A stretch of DNA of 64,000 bases from Voacanga thouarsii. Taxonomy: Eukaryota; Streptophyta; Magnoliopsida; Gentianales; Apocynaceae. Below, piece after piece: positions 25,801 to 38,422 of the stretch. Made by a program: the position numbers and the translations under genes. The notes beneath the pieces were generated by a model, which had not been told where the DNA came from, did no database searches, and worked only from the letters and a program-made list of their open reading frames with translations. The first letter of the stretch is position 1; each line of letters starts with the position of its first letter. The stretch spans positions 2,091,236-2,155,235 of the forward strand of contig JANUWF010003375.1 in NCBI GenBank assembly GCA_026120185.1, written 5' to 3'.

Positions 25801-25899
25801 CATTGTCCCTTCGAAACTCATCTCCTCCTTTATTTCCTCTTTTTTCACTAAGCTTTTCAACTCTTCATCTTTATCTTGTTCTTCCTTCAATTATTGTAG

Positions 25900-27557
25900 G
25901 AAAGCAGGTTGAATGGAAATATTACTCAGCCTTATTCTTCCGTCTACTACAAATATTTCCAGTTCTGAAATTCCTATCATCTGAAGAGCTGATAAGTTCA
26001 CTTTTCTACTAAGGGCATCTGCTACTATGTTTACTTTTCTAGGATGATATTTAATTGGACATCAAAATTCTTCCAAAATTTCCATCCACTGACGTTGCCT
26101 TATGTTCAAATCCTTCTAAGTAAAAACATACTTCAAGCTTTTGTGGTCAGTGAAGACTTCAAATTCAACTCCATACAAATAATGTCTCCACTTCTTAAGA
26201 GCAAACATAATAGCTGCCAACTCCAAGTCATGTGTACGGCAATTCTCCTCATGAGGTTTCAACTTCCTAAAGATATAAGCTATCGCATTTCTTTCCTATA
26301 TTAATACTCCTCCCAATCCCTCATTTGAGGCATCCGTGTACACCTCATATGATTTGTCCATCTTTGGCAATGCCAAAACAGGAGTAGAGCTTAACCTCTT
26401 CTTCAGTTCCTGAAAACTTCTCTCACACTTCTTAGTCCAAATGTAAAGAACTTCCTTTTGGGTGAGTCTAGTCAAAGGTGAAGCTATCTTAGAGAATTCC
26501 TTAATAAATCTCAAATAATACCCTGCTAATGCCAGAAAACTTCGTATTTCAGTTGGAGTCTTGGTACGTTTCCAATTTATCACCGCTTCATCTTTTGCAG
26601 GATCTACTGTAATCCTGTATTTAGATATCACATGTCCCAAGAATACTACTTCTTGTAGTCAAAACTTACACTTATTGAATTTTGTATACAATTTGGCTTC
26701 TCTTAACTTCCCCAATATTTTCCAAAGATGTTGTTCATGCTCTTGGGGATCTTTGGAGTATACTAGGATATCATCTATGAATATAACCACAAAATTATCT
26801 AAGGAAGGCCGAAATATTCGGTGCATCAAGTCCATGAAAATAGCAGGAGCATTAGTAACATTAAAGGATATCACTACAAACTCAAAATACCCATGTCGTG
26901 TGTTAAATGCAATTTTCGGTGTATCCTCTTCCCGAATCTGAATTTAGTAATATCCTTGCCTCAAATTCTAATTTTGAGAATCTTCCTACTCCTTGCAACC
27001 GATTAAATAATTCATCAACCCTGGGCAATGGGTAGTTATTCTTTACCATCACTGCATTCAACCCCCACTGATCCATACACATCCTTAGTGACATCTTTCT
27101 TTCTAACAAACAATACAGGTACTCCACAAGATGAAGTACTAGGCCGAATAAATTCTTGCTCCATTAATTCCTGTACTTGTTTCTTAAGCTCTTGTAATTC
27201 TGTAGGTGCCATTTTATAAGAAGTTCTTGAAATTGATTCTTCTGATGGCACCAAATCAATAGAAACTTCTATTTCTCTCTCCGGTGGTAACTCCTTCAAT
27301 TTTGCTGGAAAAACATCGAAATAGTTATTCACAACAAGAACATCTTCAAGTTTTATAACCTCTCTTGGCTTATTAATCACATATGCCAAATACCTAGTAC
27401 ACCCTTTTCTAATCATCTTTCGGGCCTTAAGTGCCGATATAAAAGCATTACGGTTTCTTCCAGCCTCACCTACAAATTCCAATATAGATTTCCCAGGCTG
27501 ATAAAATTGTACTACCTTATGTCTACAGTCACTTGAGCATGATGCTGAGATAGCCAA
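25900..27557 (-). pseudogene. pol: Gypsy reverse transcriptase and RNase H, element B
   Basis: The RT N-terminus lies at 27557-27036: FDVFPAKLKELPPEREIEVSIDLVP, then PTELQELKKQVQELMEQEFIRPS, then GVPVLFVRKKD. The catalytic segment is FIDDILVYS near 26757-26783. The thumb and the RNase H start follow: MGHVIS, FLALAGYYLRFIKEFSKIA at 26640-26500, then YTDASNEGLGGVL. The RNase H core ends near 26000 with HDLELAA...[10 protein letters not shown]. The pieces lie in different frames, so at least four breaks exist. Confidence 0.9.
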
Positions 27558-27559
27558 TC

Positions 27560-28080
27560 CATGCCTAAGATAGCATCATAATTCTCTATAGGCAAACATA
27601 TCAAATGTCCTCCCAATAATTCATCTCCACCAAAGTCTTACATTCCTTATGTATTTTCTTACTATTCATTTACTTTCCTAATGCGGTACTAACAATCATT
27701 TCATAAAGAAGTTTCTTCCCCTTTTGTCCCCATAGCATCAAGAAATGAATTGGCAACAAAGAAATGCATAGAACTGGAATCTACTAATATTTTAGCATCA
27801 TGATTCAAAATAAGAAGCATACCTTCCACTACTGTGGCATGATTATCCACCTTTGCTAATGCAATCACTCAAACATTCACTTGTGGTTTAGAAAGTCCAG
27901 GTCTAGAGATAGAAACTTATCTTAGGTTCTCTCTTTCTAGTCCTAATCTCTGCCCCTGATTATTTCTTTCCCGGTCGACTCCATCCTCCTATCCTTTAAG
28001 GGTGAGGGTAATTGAATCTCTTATGCCCCTACCTTCCATAGTTAAAGTATCTAAAAGAGGGTTGTCCTCCAATTAGGCCT
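27560..28080 (-). pseudogene. Gag zinc knuckle and aspartic protease, element B
   Basis: The protease shows LVDSSSMHFFV near 27790-27760, where the family has a D-S/T-G catalytic triplet, so the glycine is lost. Upstream (28045-27995) the zinc knuckle reads RYFNYGR*GHKRFNYP: all three cysteine positions are tyrosine while glycine and histidine remain. Both lesions disable the element. Distances fit gypsy gag-pol. Confidence 0.7.
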
Positions 28081-29254
28081 CCCCTCCTTTACATCTTTCC
28101 TTTCTTTTGCCATCAAGGTCTCCAAATCTTTTCTGACTCATACCCCGAAGTCCACTTCAATTTCTCCTATTCTTATTTATTCCAGCATTCTCATTAACTC
28201 TATTGGCAGTCTCAATCAACTGTTGAATGGTATCTATCATTTCCTAGAAGGTTTGAAACACAAGATTATCTCAAGTTACAAGGTGAGGACTTTCCACATG
28301 CAGGTCCTCCACCATTAGATTAGTGTTATCTTGAGTAGTTCACGATGGTCGTCCAAAAGTTTATTTAGGAGACATCTGTACAGTTCATATGGTTTTGCTG
28401 GTAAAATGATATAACATAACTCAAGAGCAGGTATAAAAGGGCTATAATGCACATAGTAGGATCATAACATATATTCATTCTCATCAAACACAAAGCCAAT
28501 ACAAAATTTGTGTGCCAAGCACACAGTCATATACACTAACCGAACTGTACATATCCTACTACATATATCCACATCTCATCCTCCTACTTATCATCATCGC
28601 TGTATGAGACGGGAGGTCTTGAATTAGTAGAAACCGTATAGGACTCCGTTGCATTAACCTCCTCATTTCCATCCACATTAGGGTGTAACCAAGCCAGTAT
28701 CTCTGGGTCTATCTCCAGTTCCTTGTTGATCTCCTTGAGCTCGAGCATAGGCATCACTACCTTGGGTACTTCTTAATCCCTTCCTGTCTCGGTAGCTTGC
28801 AATCCTTACATCTCTTCCCCAGAATATCCCTGCCAAATGCCTTCTCATCATCCTCAGACAACACTGCACCATTAGGGACACCATCATTTTTATCATCACC
28901 CTGATGGCATGGTTTAATATTGCCATCAATCTTATCAAAATTGCCACCTACCTTCTCTATCTAACTATACGGCGATGATGTCCTCTCAAGAGTAAGTGTT
29001 CTCTCCAGACCAAGGTCTCACATAAACAGAGTAACAATAGGTATTGTCGGGTCAAACGAGCTCCTGGTAAAATGGGGTGTAAGACGACGACCAGGGTCAA
29101 GTCCTGTTAAGATAAAATGTCCAGGCACTTCTGCTCGATAGATCGTTCTAATCTTCCCAGATCTTTTTACACCTAATTTCTCACCTATCTCTTTCTTCCC
29201 ATAATTGCTACACTTATCCATTAGGCATTTTCCCTTATCACTCCTATCCGTCAT
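28081..29254 (-). pseudogene. gag: Gag, element B
   Basis: Assigned by position between the primer site and the zinc knuckle. The open frame at 29254-29018 starts with an ATG (MTDRSDKGKC) but shows no motif I recognise, and the remainder has many stops. The actual gag start is uncertain. It would encode the capsid. Confidence 0.5.
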
Positions 29255-29315
29255 ACCTCCAAAATGAAAAGGTTCTGTCAGTCCCTATGACGATACCATA
29301 GTTATATAAAACTAG

Positions 29316-29327
29316 ACTCTGATACCA
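29316..29327 (-). promoter_or_regulatory. tRNA-Met primer binding site of element B
   Basis: On the minus strand TGGTATCAGAGT lies two bases after the LTR end GTTACA. It matches the initiator-Met primer site used by many plant LTR retrotransposons, with one base different. Confidence 0.9.
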
Positions 29328-29329
29328 AT

Positions 29330-32300
29330 TGTAACTCCTACTAAAGATAACAGTGGAAGCATATCAACACCAGGTATCGCCCGTCCAATTACCAGGACAA
29401 GGGGCCTTTATAACGAAACCAAAGGAGTGAATATATATATAAGGTCCAAACTCCTACAATATCCCATACTTATGGCCACACATACTTATATATCAGAGAA
29501 TCTTATACATGCCATCTCTAACTGCAATAGTATTAAAGTACATAATCAAAAAAGGAAACTGTCTTGACCTATACTGCCGACACTGTGGTATCGTCCTTCT
29601 ATCCATAGGTCTGCTCAACTCTATATCCTACAAAAAGATAAGATAAAGACACGTGTGAGCGATGAATCACCCAGTAAGTCCCGTGTGTGCCTACTGCTTT
29701 ATGAAAGAACAGAGTAAATAAAATTTTTGTGGAGAAATCATTCCATTTTCCATATATTTTCCAACTAGAAACAATTCCAAAACTCTTTAAAGAAAAGTTT
29801 ATTTAGAACTCAATCAATTTTTAAAAATGGTGTTTCTGTTTCAAAATATTGCCCCGATTTTCAAATCACAAGCACTTTTCCAACAGAAGGTCAACCTATG
29901 TGCAAGTCCCACAGTCCTTGCCTTCGACACCACGTATCATTGTACTGAGACCGCAGCCTCCAATACTCAATCCGTGCGTCACCAGAATAAGTACACCGTA
30001 GTACACTTCTGCTCAGGTATACCACAGCATACCTAGTGTACAGCAATACACTACTAACCTTACTCACCATAAGCCAGGGGTCCCTAAGCCAACCTTAATC
30101 ACCATAAGCCCGGGATCTCCATACCAATCGTACTCATCAGGGGTCCCCATACCAACCTTATTCACCATAAGACAGGATGACTCATCTCAATGTCTTGTCA
30201 CCCCGTTTAGAGTAAGACAATCCCTAGAACTAGGCCAGGTTATTAGGGCCGTCTAACTCTAACGTAGGCTAGTACAAAGATCAAAGTCCTTGCTGAGTAC
30301 TCAACGTTACCAATACCAACCCCTTCTGACTGATCAGGCCAGAGGGTTATCTGATCCCATAGGATTTTGAAAACAAATATTTTTGGAGCAAAATAACATT
30401 TTTCAGAATTTGATCATTGCGACTCGCAAGTCATACCATCATTCACATAGGCTCCACAGAGTCGATCAATTTATTCTATAGGCACTTCAGGCCAATAAAT
30501 AATTTTTCGGATCAAAATAACATTTTTCAAAAGTCAATCTCATTACGAGAGATCATTTTCTAAAATCATGTTGGAACAGAATAAAGAGTTCTTTTCACAC
30601 ATCAAAACAAGTTTTCAAGAGTATCCAGGTCATTTTGCCCGTACTCGATTACAAAAATCATTTCCAAAGGCATTCGAGTCATTTTACCCATGCCCGATTT
30701 GAAAAGACTTTTCGAGAGTATTCGGGTCATTTTACCCATACTTGATTTGAAAAGTGTTCACAAAAGTTCCAATAAGGATATTTCGGCCATTTATTGAATA
30801 CCCAATTCCAAAGGTTTTCATAAAACATTCCAATAAGGATATTTGGCTCATTTTCTAAATACCCGATTCCAAATGGAACTTATTTTAAGAAATCCAAAAT
30901 TCTAATCCCAAAAGAGGATTAAATTCAAAATTTTCAAACACATTTCCATAAAATATTTCAATAAGGGCTTTCTGGTCAATTTATTAATACTCGATTCCAA
31001 GAATTACCATTTTCCAAAATTCCCAAGTATGTAATCCAAAAAGGACTAAATTCACAAAATTCATGCTTTAATCACCCATTAAGGTTTCCAAGCCAATTGT
31101 GAAGTTCATTTGAGCCCAAAATGGCGCAAAACAATTCTTACTCAGATAAACCTTAAATATATTTAGAGATTTCCAAAATGGTATAAAACATAGCATTTTA
31201 TGGAAAAATGAAGCACTCTAGCTATCAAAAGGTTTTAGAAATCAAAGGAACTCACCTCGAGTCCTAATTAACTCTTTTCTGTTTACAGCCGTTCAATCAT
31301 TGTTTCTAACATTTTCAACGTTCTGTTGGCCGTTTACAGAAAAACATACACTAAACATCGTTTTTGGATCAAATCGTGTTTGGCCAAAAAATAGCCGACG
31401 TCTAGATGACGTGCCCGATTGGTAGCCAATGTCAAATCGACGTTAAGTTAACGATTAGCTGATGGGGCCTATGGTTAACTGACAGTTAAGAAAAATATTC
31501 AACTTTCGTTCACGTCGTTTGATCAATTCTTTCGTTTTTCTTTTTCCACATCCTTTCTCCATTTATATACAAGGGATTCACTTCATAATTCATATTCATT
31601 TAATCCAAAATCACACAGTTAATCATCTTTAAGTTTATCCATTTTCGGACTAATTTTTTTGGAATTTCACTACTTGACACATAATTTTGTTTTGCACATA
31701 ACTTTCAATTCACAACTTCGATTTGGCTCTATGATATACCAAAACGACCGTAAAGCTCTTAAATTTAATTTTGTATATGTCCTTTTTAGAGTTCTAGTTC
31801 TTGTGACACATTACTAGGCAAAAATAGCCCCAATAGTTTTGCTTCAATTCCACTATTCATGCTTTCTTTTATTTTCCTCTAGCCTTTAACACCTTGGAAC
31901 CATTAATTCATTCAAATTTTCTTCAAACATCTTTCATTCTGTGATTTCTAGATTCTAATAGCTCACAAGATTCATGCTTATTCAACACAAATTCATTTCT
32001 TTAAATCAAAAGCTAGTATAATTTATTTTTCCAACTAAGTAACTTCTATTTTCATTCTAGGTTGGTCATCATCTCATCAACCAAAAGCAATCCTTCAAAC
32101 TACCATGCATATGTTGGGAACTATGCCCTCTTAGACTAGATTTTTTATGTAAACATCGAATATTTTAATAAAAGAATTTATTTTCAGAAATTATTTGTGA
32201 ATTTACATTTTATTTGTGCACAATTACGTTTGGAAAAAACCCATTATGTTTAAGTAAGTAGTCCATGTGAGTGGTGATCTTTCACAGTAAGGTATAGATC

Positions 32301-34888
32301 ACGGGTTACTTAACACATAAACGTTTGTTCTTAACCGATTCATAAGAATGGGAATCTCATCATGTCTAGGTTATTGTGTTATGAATTCCAAATGGTGAAT
32401 TGCTTACGTTTAGCCAGTGAGCAGTCCACTCACTTCATGACATAAGCGTATTTCGAATACATAGAATAGGACCTGTAGTAGTAGTTTCTTAAAGTACTAT
32501 ATGGGAAAAACCTAGACTACTACTCCTACAGCGTGGACTAATACTTTACGACTTGAGTATGAGTTGGTGGTCTGACGAAGCTGGAAGCATGTATTTTGAT
32601 ATGCTTTAGTTGAAGTTCTATCGTAGGACCAATATACTTACATGTTAGGTATATATGACTAGTTAGTTAAGACAGACTTATATATGATAGTTTCTATACT
32701 ATATTGCCCCTTGTGGTTATCTGAATGATCTAAATATCCAGGGCCCTGGGAAACATGACTTGGATGTTTACTTTAGGGTAGCTAAACAATCCAGGAAGTC
32801 GTGGATCATTAGACTATAAGCCTAAGGATAGTAGATGTCATTTAGAGAGGTGTTAGTACATTTTTTCCTCTCTAATGTACGGTGATATATGGAGGGGTAT
32901 TTTAGTCATTTCACATGTAGGTTGGAGACTTTGCTAATGAAGCATTGTCCTTGGGGTCAATATTTCCTTATGGTGATATTAGGAAATATATAAAGTGCAA
33001 AATACAGCTATTTATATGGCAAGTTTATTTTGATCATTTTAGTATCCAAGGTGGTGTATCTCTTGGTCCCCAGTATAGACCGTGAGTTCTAATTATATAC
33101 ATACTACGGAATTGGTCTTAAATTAAATGAAATTTATTTTATTTAAGTAGTCTAATTTAATTATTGGGTTAGAATAAAATAAAGATCCACAGATGGAGAG
33201 AATTAATTAAGCTAGTTTAGTGAATTAATTAATTATTCAAGGCTTTGCCCAGTTTGAATAATTAAAGATTGACCTGGGACTAAACTAATATAGGCATGTT
33301 AATTGGACTAATTTATTTGGGCTGAAAAATTAATTATTTATTGGGCTATTTATTTGGTTCTAATTAGAATAATTAATTTGGTCCAAGAGGCTAAACTAAG
33401 AGTCCAATGGGCCAAATTAAAAAATCAGTTTAACCTAGGGTTTTATTTAGATTAAATAGGAAAATAAAGACGTACATTTTTTTCTTCTTCTTCTCTAAGA
33501 GAGAAAAACAGACGGCCTCTTTTCTCTCTGAAAAATCCCTTAGTCTTATGAGTTGTTTACCAAATGTAGGTTAGGTAGGCCATATACTGGAAGATCTAGA
33601 GGGAATTTGGCATTCATATACATGCACAGACGCAGTAGGAGGCTTGTAGGAATCATACCAGAGATTTCCACCAACGCACCTACTCCAATTCCACATATTC
33701 CGGTCTAGCCAATTTTGAGAACAAGAAAAGGTAAAAAAAAATTTTCCTCTCGGAGCTTGGTCAGGCCAGGACCGGTCTGGAATTACTGCTGCATTTTTTT
33801 TTTCTTGTTCTTTGCTGCTTTGCTGTGTTTTGCTTCCCCTTTAAATATTCAGTATATTCAGTTCTTCCTCACACAAAACATTATCCATAAACCTCCTAGG
33901 CAGCCGACACACATAAGCATACACAAAGTTCACAAACCTTAGCTTTTGATCTTAAATTAAGAAATAAAAATCATGTTTTCATGTTAAAACTCATACCAAA
34001 ATAATCACAGTAATGAGATTTATGACTTTAATTCTTGAAGTATAGAATTTTACCTTATATGGTGGTTAAAACATAGGTGCATTCCAATGAAAAATTTACA
34101 CACCATTTCGCTTATTTTTTCTTCCTTAATATTTTCTCTTCTTTTCTCTTGCATGGCTACCATTTTTCTGGCTATTTTTCAGCCACTCAATCACTTTTTC
34201 ATGATCAAAATATTGGTCAATTACATTGCACAAGACCTTAAGCAATTGGCCTCACAAATGATGTGTTCCAATCACAAAAATACACATCATTCTTTATTTA
34301 TTTTGTAATTCTTTAATTTCATGCATCTTGCATGAATCCTTTATGAAACCTCTCTTAAATTGACACATGTCCATGAGATAACAATTACAAAATACCACAC
34401 ATACCATTTTTAACTGCGATTTCTTTTTTTCTTCAGAAATGACCAAAATCGGGCCCGAAACGAAAAAATATGTTATTCCACCATTCAACTCCAAAAATTC
34501 TACTGAATCCATTGGTAATACTTAAATTCTTCAATTCCTCATTTATTTGGTCAAATTTGCTGTCAAAGTGGCGGGCGTGGTCAAAATGATGAAAATGCCC
34601 CAATAACCCGGATAGCATAATTCACACCAAAACGTGCGTTTTATCGCACTGATCAATTTCTCTTCTCAGTATACCCTCAAATTCTTATTTTATTAATAAT
34701 ATGAACCTTTTGAAGATTTAGGATACGGGTAGAATAAATCCAATAATTAAATCCAGGTCTCGACAAAATATTATTATAGCAAAATATTCTTCTCATTACA
34801 CCGATCATCTTTTGTTCTGGCCATTGATACAAATTCTCATCCTATTACAAATAGCGTCTAATCGAAGGTAAAAAGATGGGCCATTACA
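29330..34888 (-). repeat. 5' LTR of element B (right copy), with solo LTR insertion and a deletion
   Basis: Collinear with 20476-24477. It is interrupted by the solo LTR at 32112-33851. It also lacks about 210 bp matching 23431-23642 of the left copy (join near 34056). Without the insertion it is about 3.8 kb. Confidence 0.92.
32112..33851 (+). mobile_element. Solo LTR G, about 1.74 kb, different family
   Basis: It begins TGTTGGGAACTATGCCC, ends ATATTCA, and is flanked by GCATA (32107-32111) and GTATA (33852-33856), a 5-bp target-site duplication with one change. Element B's LTR continues across it (CCATGCATA, then TTCAGTTCTTCC), as the uninterrupted left LTR shows at 23221-23242. No coding domain is present. 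The start resembles copia LTRs, but the family differs from A and D. Orientation is assumed. Confidence 0.85.
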
Positions 34889-34945
34889 GTTTTTGTTTTA
34901 ATTTTCGCAGCATATTAATTGTTATTACATGATCGAAATCTAATT

Positions 34946-36538
34946 GTTTAAGTAGTTGCAAATGCATTGGGATAATGCTAGCCAAGGATATGATTAATTC
35001 CAATATCCTGTTGCCCCGTTTGGAGTTAAATGAACCTCAAAACTAATTGAGTTATTTGCGATAATCTATCTCTAACATGAGTTAGTATAATGGTCAAATT
35101 TCTTGCTGAGTACCTAATGTCTTCTCATTTTCACATACTCCTTCCAACTTCAGAAAAATAGTTTTTGGTACATATGCTTTCATTTTCAAATTATGGTCAA
35201 TTGACTTGGAGTATTTTCCTTTCTAAAGCCTTATCATGCTATATAAAATGGATCCTGAAGCCTTCCATATTTTAAAACAAGTTTTGGAACTAAGGGAAAT
35301 GTCATGCCATGTATAATGTTCTTAAAGTTTTCCATGTAAGAAATCATCAATTGAACTTGGAATAAGGAAGGAAGCAAATAGCATTTGAAAGGAAGTTGCA
35401 AGCATAAAGAAATAAGAAAGCCACGAGATTAGGTCTCAAGCTTTGGTCCAACATTAAAATGAGATTTCAAGCGGAGATATGTCAAACGACAAGCATCAAA
35501 TGCAGTTGGAGTTTGTAATTAGGCAAACTCTTGGACTAGAGTAGAAACAGAAACAATATGATGCTTGGAGTTGGTTTCTCTTGGGTTGCACATGGTGAAG
35601 ACATTAAATAATTACGAGAAAAGAATATCACAATGAGTTGGTGAAGAACAAGAATGCATGTATGTAATAGCTAAAGGTTTAAGGTCATATTTTATTGCCA
35701 AATCAAGTATCAAATGTACTTGAATTTAATAGAGAATGGAACCTCTTGTTTGTCAACTCTAGGAACAACCATCCCCATTTGTTTTGAATACAAAGCTGAA
35801 GCAAGGCTAGAAGCAAACATTGTTTATGAAGTACATGGAGAATTCTCAAAAAGGCAACACGTGGAAGATTACTTGTACCATAATAAGTTGAAGGTAAGGG
35901 ACTTACAATATTAAAAGTCTTAGTTTTGAACGAAGCAGGACTCACGCCTAGTGAAAAACATTAAATACTAAAGTATCTTGAAATAATACATAACCTACGT
36001 AACATTGCAGGTGTCAGCCATAACCTTGAAAATAATGGAAAACGATGCTTCATAACAGTAGTTTATGGGACTTATGAAAAGCCATTTAGATAAAACAAAA
36101 ATATTGGAAAGATCACTTGAGCAAATAGTTTTAGGAAACAAGGGACTAACCTTGTTCTAGTATATGTGTATCTTCCTCTCAAGTAGTTCAGCCTCGCCTC
36201 TTGCGGCAACCTACATCCAATCCTTATATTTTTTATTGTTTGATAAAACCCTTGGACTTCTAGAATATTTTATATGTGTTATTATTATAACACCTAATGC
36301 TTAACTCATTCTATATCTTTATTATATTCCATTCTTGAGAACCAGTACCTAATATGAAGAGCTATTCTTATGCATTTTTCTGTGAAATCAATCGTTTGTT
36401 CTTGCATAGCAACCCTTCATCTCTACTGAAATCCACCCATAATAATCTAATGTATGCATTTCTTTTCTTTCTATATATATTTTCCTTTTTCTCATACTTA
36501 CCTGTATCGCACCCCCATTGAGGAACCTCAATAATGTT
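34946..36538. other. Spacer X between two copia LTRs, present twice in the window
   Basis: No recognisable gene. It lies exactly between the end of A's 3' LTR and the TGTTAG start of LTR D. A second copy, X', occupies 57978-59575, again with an LTR-end remnant before it and an LTR start after it. A stretch near 35010-35120 resembles part of Tekay-like LTRs (compare 21340-21450). A 66-residue open frame at 35714-35914 is disrupted in X' and is not a supported gene. X has no primer site after the LTR end and no purine tract before the next LTR. Confidence 0.75.
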
Positions 36539-37887
36539 TGTTAGAGTTGTACTCTAAAGCCAATTATTTGTACAATCTTTGCACATTTATTAGTAAAAGA
36601 CATTATTTATCTTTCAAAATAATTAATCATTTTGTGCATATGTATTAAATTGGTAGATAAAATCCCAAACACATAGTATAATGCTAAGGAAATCATGATA
36701 GAGATCACGATGTGAAATTCCTACTATACTATATAGTACTTGTGCTTAAATTATCCCTAGTCATAGTATTAATGAGTTAAGACATTATTAATTCCCAAAG
36801 ATTAGCACGTGTTACGCTTCTTGATTTGATCAAACGGTGGTTCTCACATCCGTAAGTATTTTGATACTCAATTAACACATTGATGTTTGTTAAGTGAACA
36901 AATTCTTGGATGACCTAACTATGAGATAATCATATGGATAACTATTTAGTGCCAGATATAAAATCTCATTATAGCAAATGTGCAAGTATCTTTAGACTTG
37001 AAATCTCCAAGGTACTTTGTTTACTAAACATTATACTTTGATTCAAATCTTTGGAGTCTTATTAGGACCGTTAATAGAATAAAATTGGATACAATATAAA
37101 ATAAACGAAAGTAGTTGAGAGGGTCAACAAAGGATTCATCACTCCTAATAGCAGAGGCATATATCTCACGACCACTTGTATAGAATCATTACTTAGGAAG
37201 TTATTAGCTAAGGTAACTTTGTGTTGGAATTCATTCCAAATGATACACATATTGATAATAGATTTTGGATCAAGTACTAATAAATTCATATTAGAATTAA
37301 TTATATTCTAGTGGAAGTTAGCACTAATTTCGTATTCTAAACTAAATAAGATATAGTATAATTAAATGAGTTTATTGCATTGATATTTTGCTATTGAAAG
37401 GATCATGTCAAATCACTTGACTTTTTGGACTTTTGGGTGGTCATGATACATTACTATATGCTGCTCATGATCCGCTAAATATGAATTTATTAATTAGATA
37501 ATTAATAAATTAATTCTAATTAGAATTAATAAGTTAGTTTTAATTATAAAAAGATTATTAATTCTATTGTGATAGAATTAATTCATATTAGCTATCAATT
37601 GACTAGAAAATCTAATAGCTCACACACAATCGAGGAATTAATACTTAAGATATTATTTGATAATATGATGGGGTAAATTTGTGAGAAGAGATAATTATTA
37701 TGGACTAATGTTATAATTAGTTGATGTTGAATTACAATTATTAAATCATTATGGATGAATTATAAACTTGTTATAATTCAAAACGTCAAATTGCAATTCT
37801 TGAAAGCCCAAGCCCATAATTGAAAATGCTAAAATCATTGATTCGTAAGAGGTTTTAGGAAACACACGGCTATTCTTGTGTTTCATA

Positions 37888-37945
<58 letters not shown>

Positions 37946-38410
37946 CATATGTATGTATACGTATGTGTGTGTGTGTGTGTGTGTATGTACGGTGTTTTTG
38001 GTTTGCGAAAAAGACATAGAATTGTTCTGTGAATTTTTGACCAAAAAAATTGGTGTCGCCTTCAAATTTAAAGAAAACCTCTGCAGCATTTTTCTGTTTC
38101 TTCTCCAAATTAAAACCCTAATTGCCAATAAATTTTTCTGGCAAAAAATTTGGTGGTTCTTGTATAATTCCTCATGTGGACTTTTATTGTAGAAATTCAT
38201 ATGGTTGGAGTTTTGGTGGTTCATGCTTGAATAAATTTTTGGAAGGATTCCGTGCACGTGAAGAAAAATTTTAAAAGCAACACTTTCGAGGTAACGAATT
38301 TTTCTTTCTCTCTCTTATCCCGTTTAATTACATATGAGTGATTTCTCTATGTAGATTTCATTTTAATTTTCATTGTGAATAAACTATTTTTGCATGATCG
38401 AAATTGACTG
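36539..38410 (+). repeat. 5' LTR of element D
   Basis: It starts TGTTAGAGTTGTACTCTA and ends just before the primer site at 38411. It is about 1.87 kb. It matches A's 3' LTR in overall order and is closest to the LTR at 59576-61135, sharing the block GAATTGTTCTGTGAATTTTT and the start of the 3' half. Confidence 0.87.
37886..37985. repeat. (TA)n and (TG)n microsatellites in LTR D
   Basis: About 55 bp of TA repeat followed by a TACATA/GTATG bridge and about 24 bp of TG repeat. At the same place LTR 59576-61135 has only a short TG run, so the repeat expanded in one copy. Confidence 0.95.
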
Positions 38411-38422
38411 TGGTATCAGAGC
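38411..38422 (+). promoter_or_regulatory. tRNA-Met primer binding site of element D
   Basis: TGGTATCAGAGC, a perfect match to the usual initiator-Met site, directly after the LTR. Confidence 0.93.

Larger units (their letters stand above)
20476..34888 (-). mobile_element. Gypsy element B, Tekay-like chromovirus, complete but dead
   Basis: It is flanked by the perfect 5-bp direct repeat GTTTT (20471-20475, 34889-34893) inside A's 3' LTR. Two long LTRs bracket an internal region of about 4.85 kb on the minus strand: primer site next to the right LTR, gag with zinc knuckle, protease, RT, RNase H, integrase and a chromodomain, then a polypurine tract next to the left LTR. The order PR-RT-RH-INT-chromodomain and the roughly 4 kb LTRs point to the Tekay/Del group. 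All domains carry stops. The right LTR holds a 1.74 kb solo LTR. Confidence 0.92.
4775..34945 (+). mobile_element. Copia element A (Ty1/copia), decayed, with nested insertions
   Basis: The parts in order are: truncated 5' LTR (4775-9058, holding a hAT transposon), a degenerate tRNA-Met primer site at 9060, a long leader, gag, protease, integrase, RT, RNase H, a polypurine tract at 18731-18741, and the 3' LTR from 18742 to about 34945. The gag-PR-INT-RT-RH order is that of Copia. Foreign DNA inside it: hAT 4821-8147, solo LTR 13187-17591 and gypsy element B 20476-34888. All coding parts carry stops and frameshifts, so the element is dead. Lineage within Copia was not assigned. Confidence 0.85.
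18742..34945 (+). mobile_element. 3' LTR of element A, interrupted by gypsy element B
   Basis: It starts TGTTAGAGTTGTGCTCTAGAG and runs to 20475. After element B it resumes at 34889 and ends near 34945 with GATCGAAATCTAA. Without B it is about 1.8 kb, the same size as LTR D. The last bases differ from the CTAACA terminus, so the exact end is uncertain by a few bases. Confidence 0.85.

Noticed and set aside
35714..35914. A 66-residue host gene in spacer X
   Set aside because: The second copy of X has shifts and stops in this frame, and no start context or domain is visible.
34946..36538. X as a complete non-autonomous LTR retrotransposon interior
   Set aside because: No primer binding site follows the upstream LTR and no purine tract precedes the downstream LTR, so it is reported only as a duplicated spacer.
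37749..38257. Open frames with long Tyr-Ile or Thr-His repeats
   Set aside because: They translate the (TA)n and (TG)n microsatellites inside LTR D. Similar frames at 15443-15737, 40136-40557 and 50640-50708 have the same cause.
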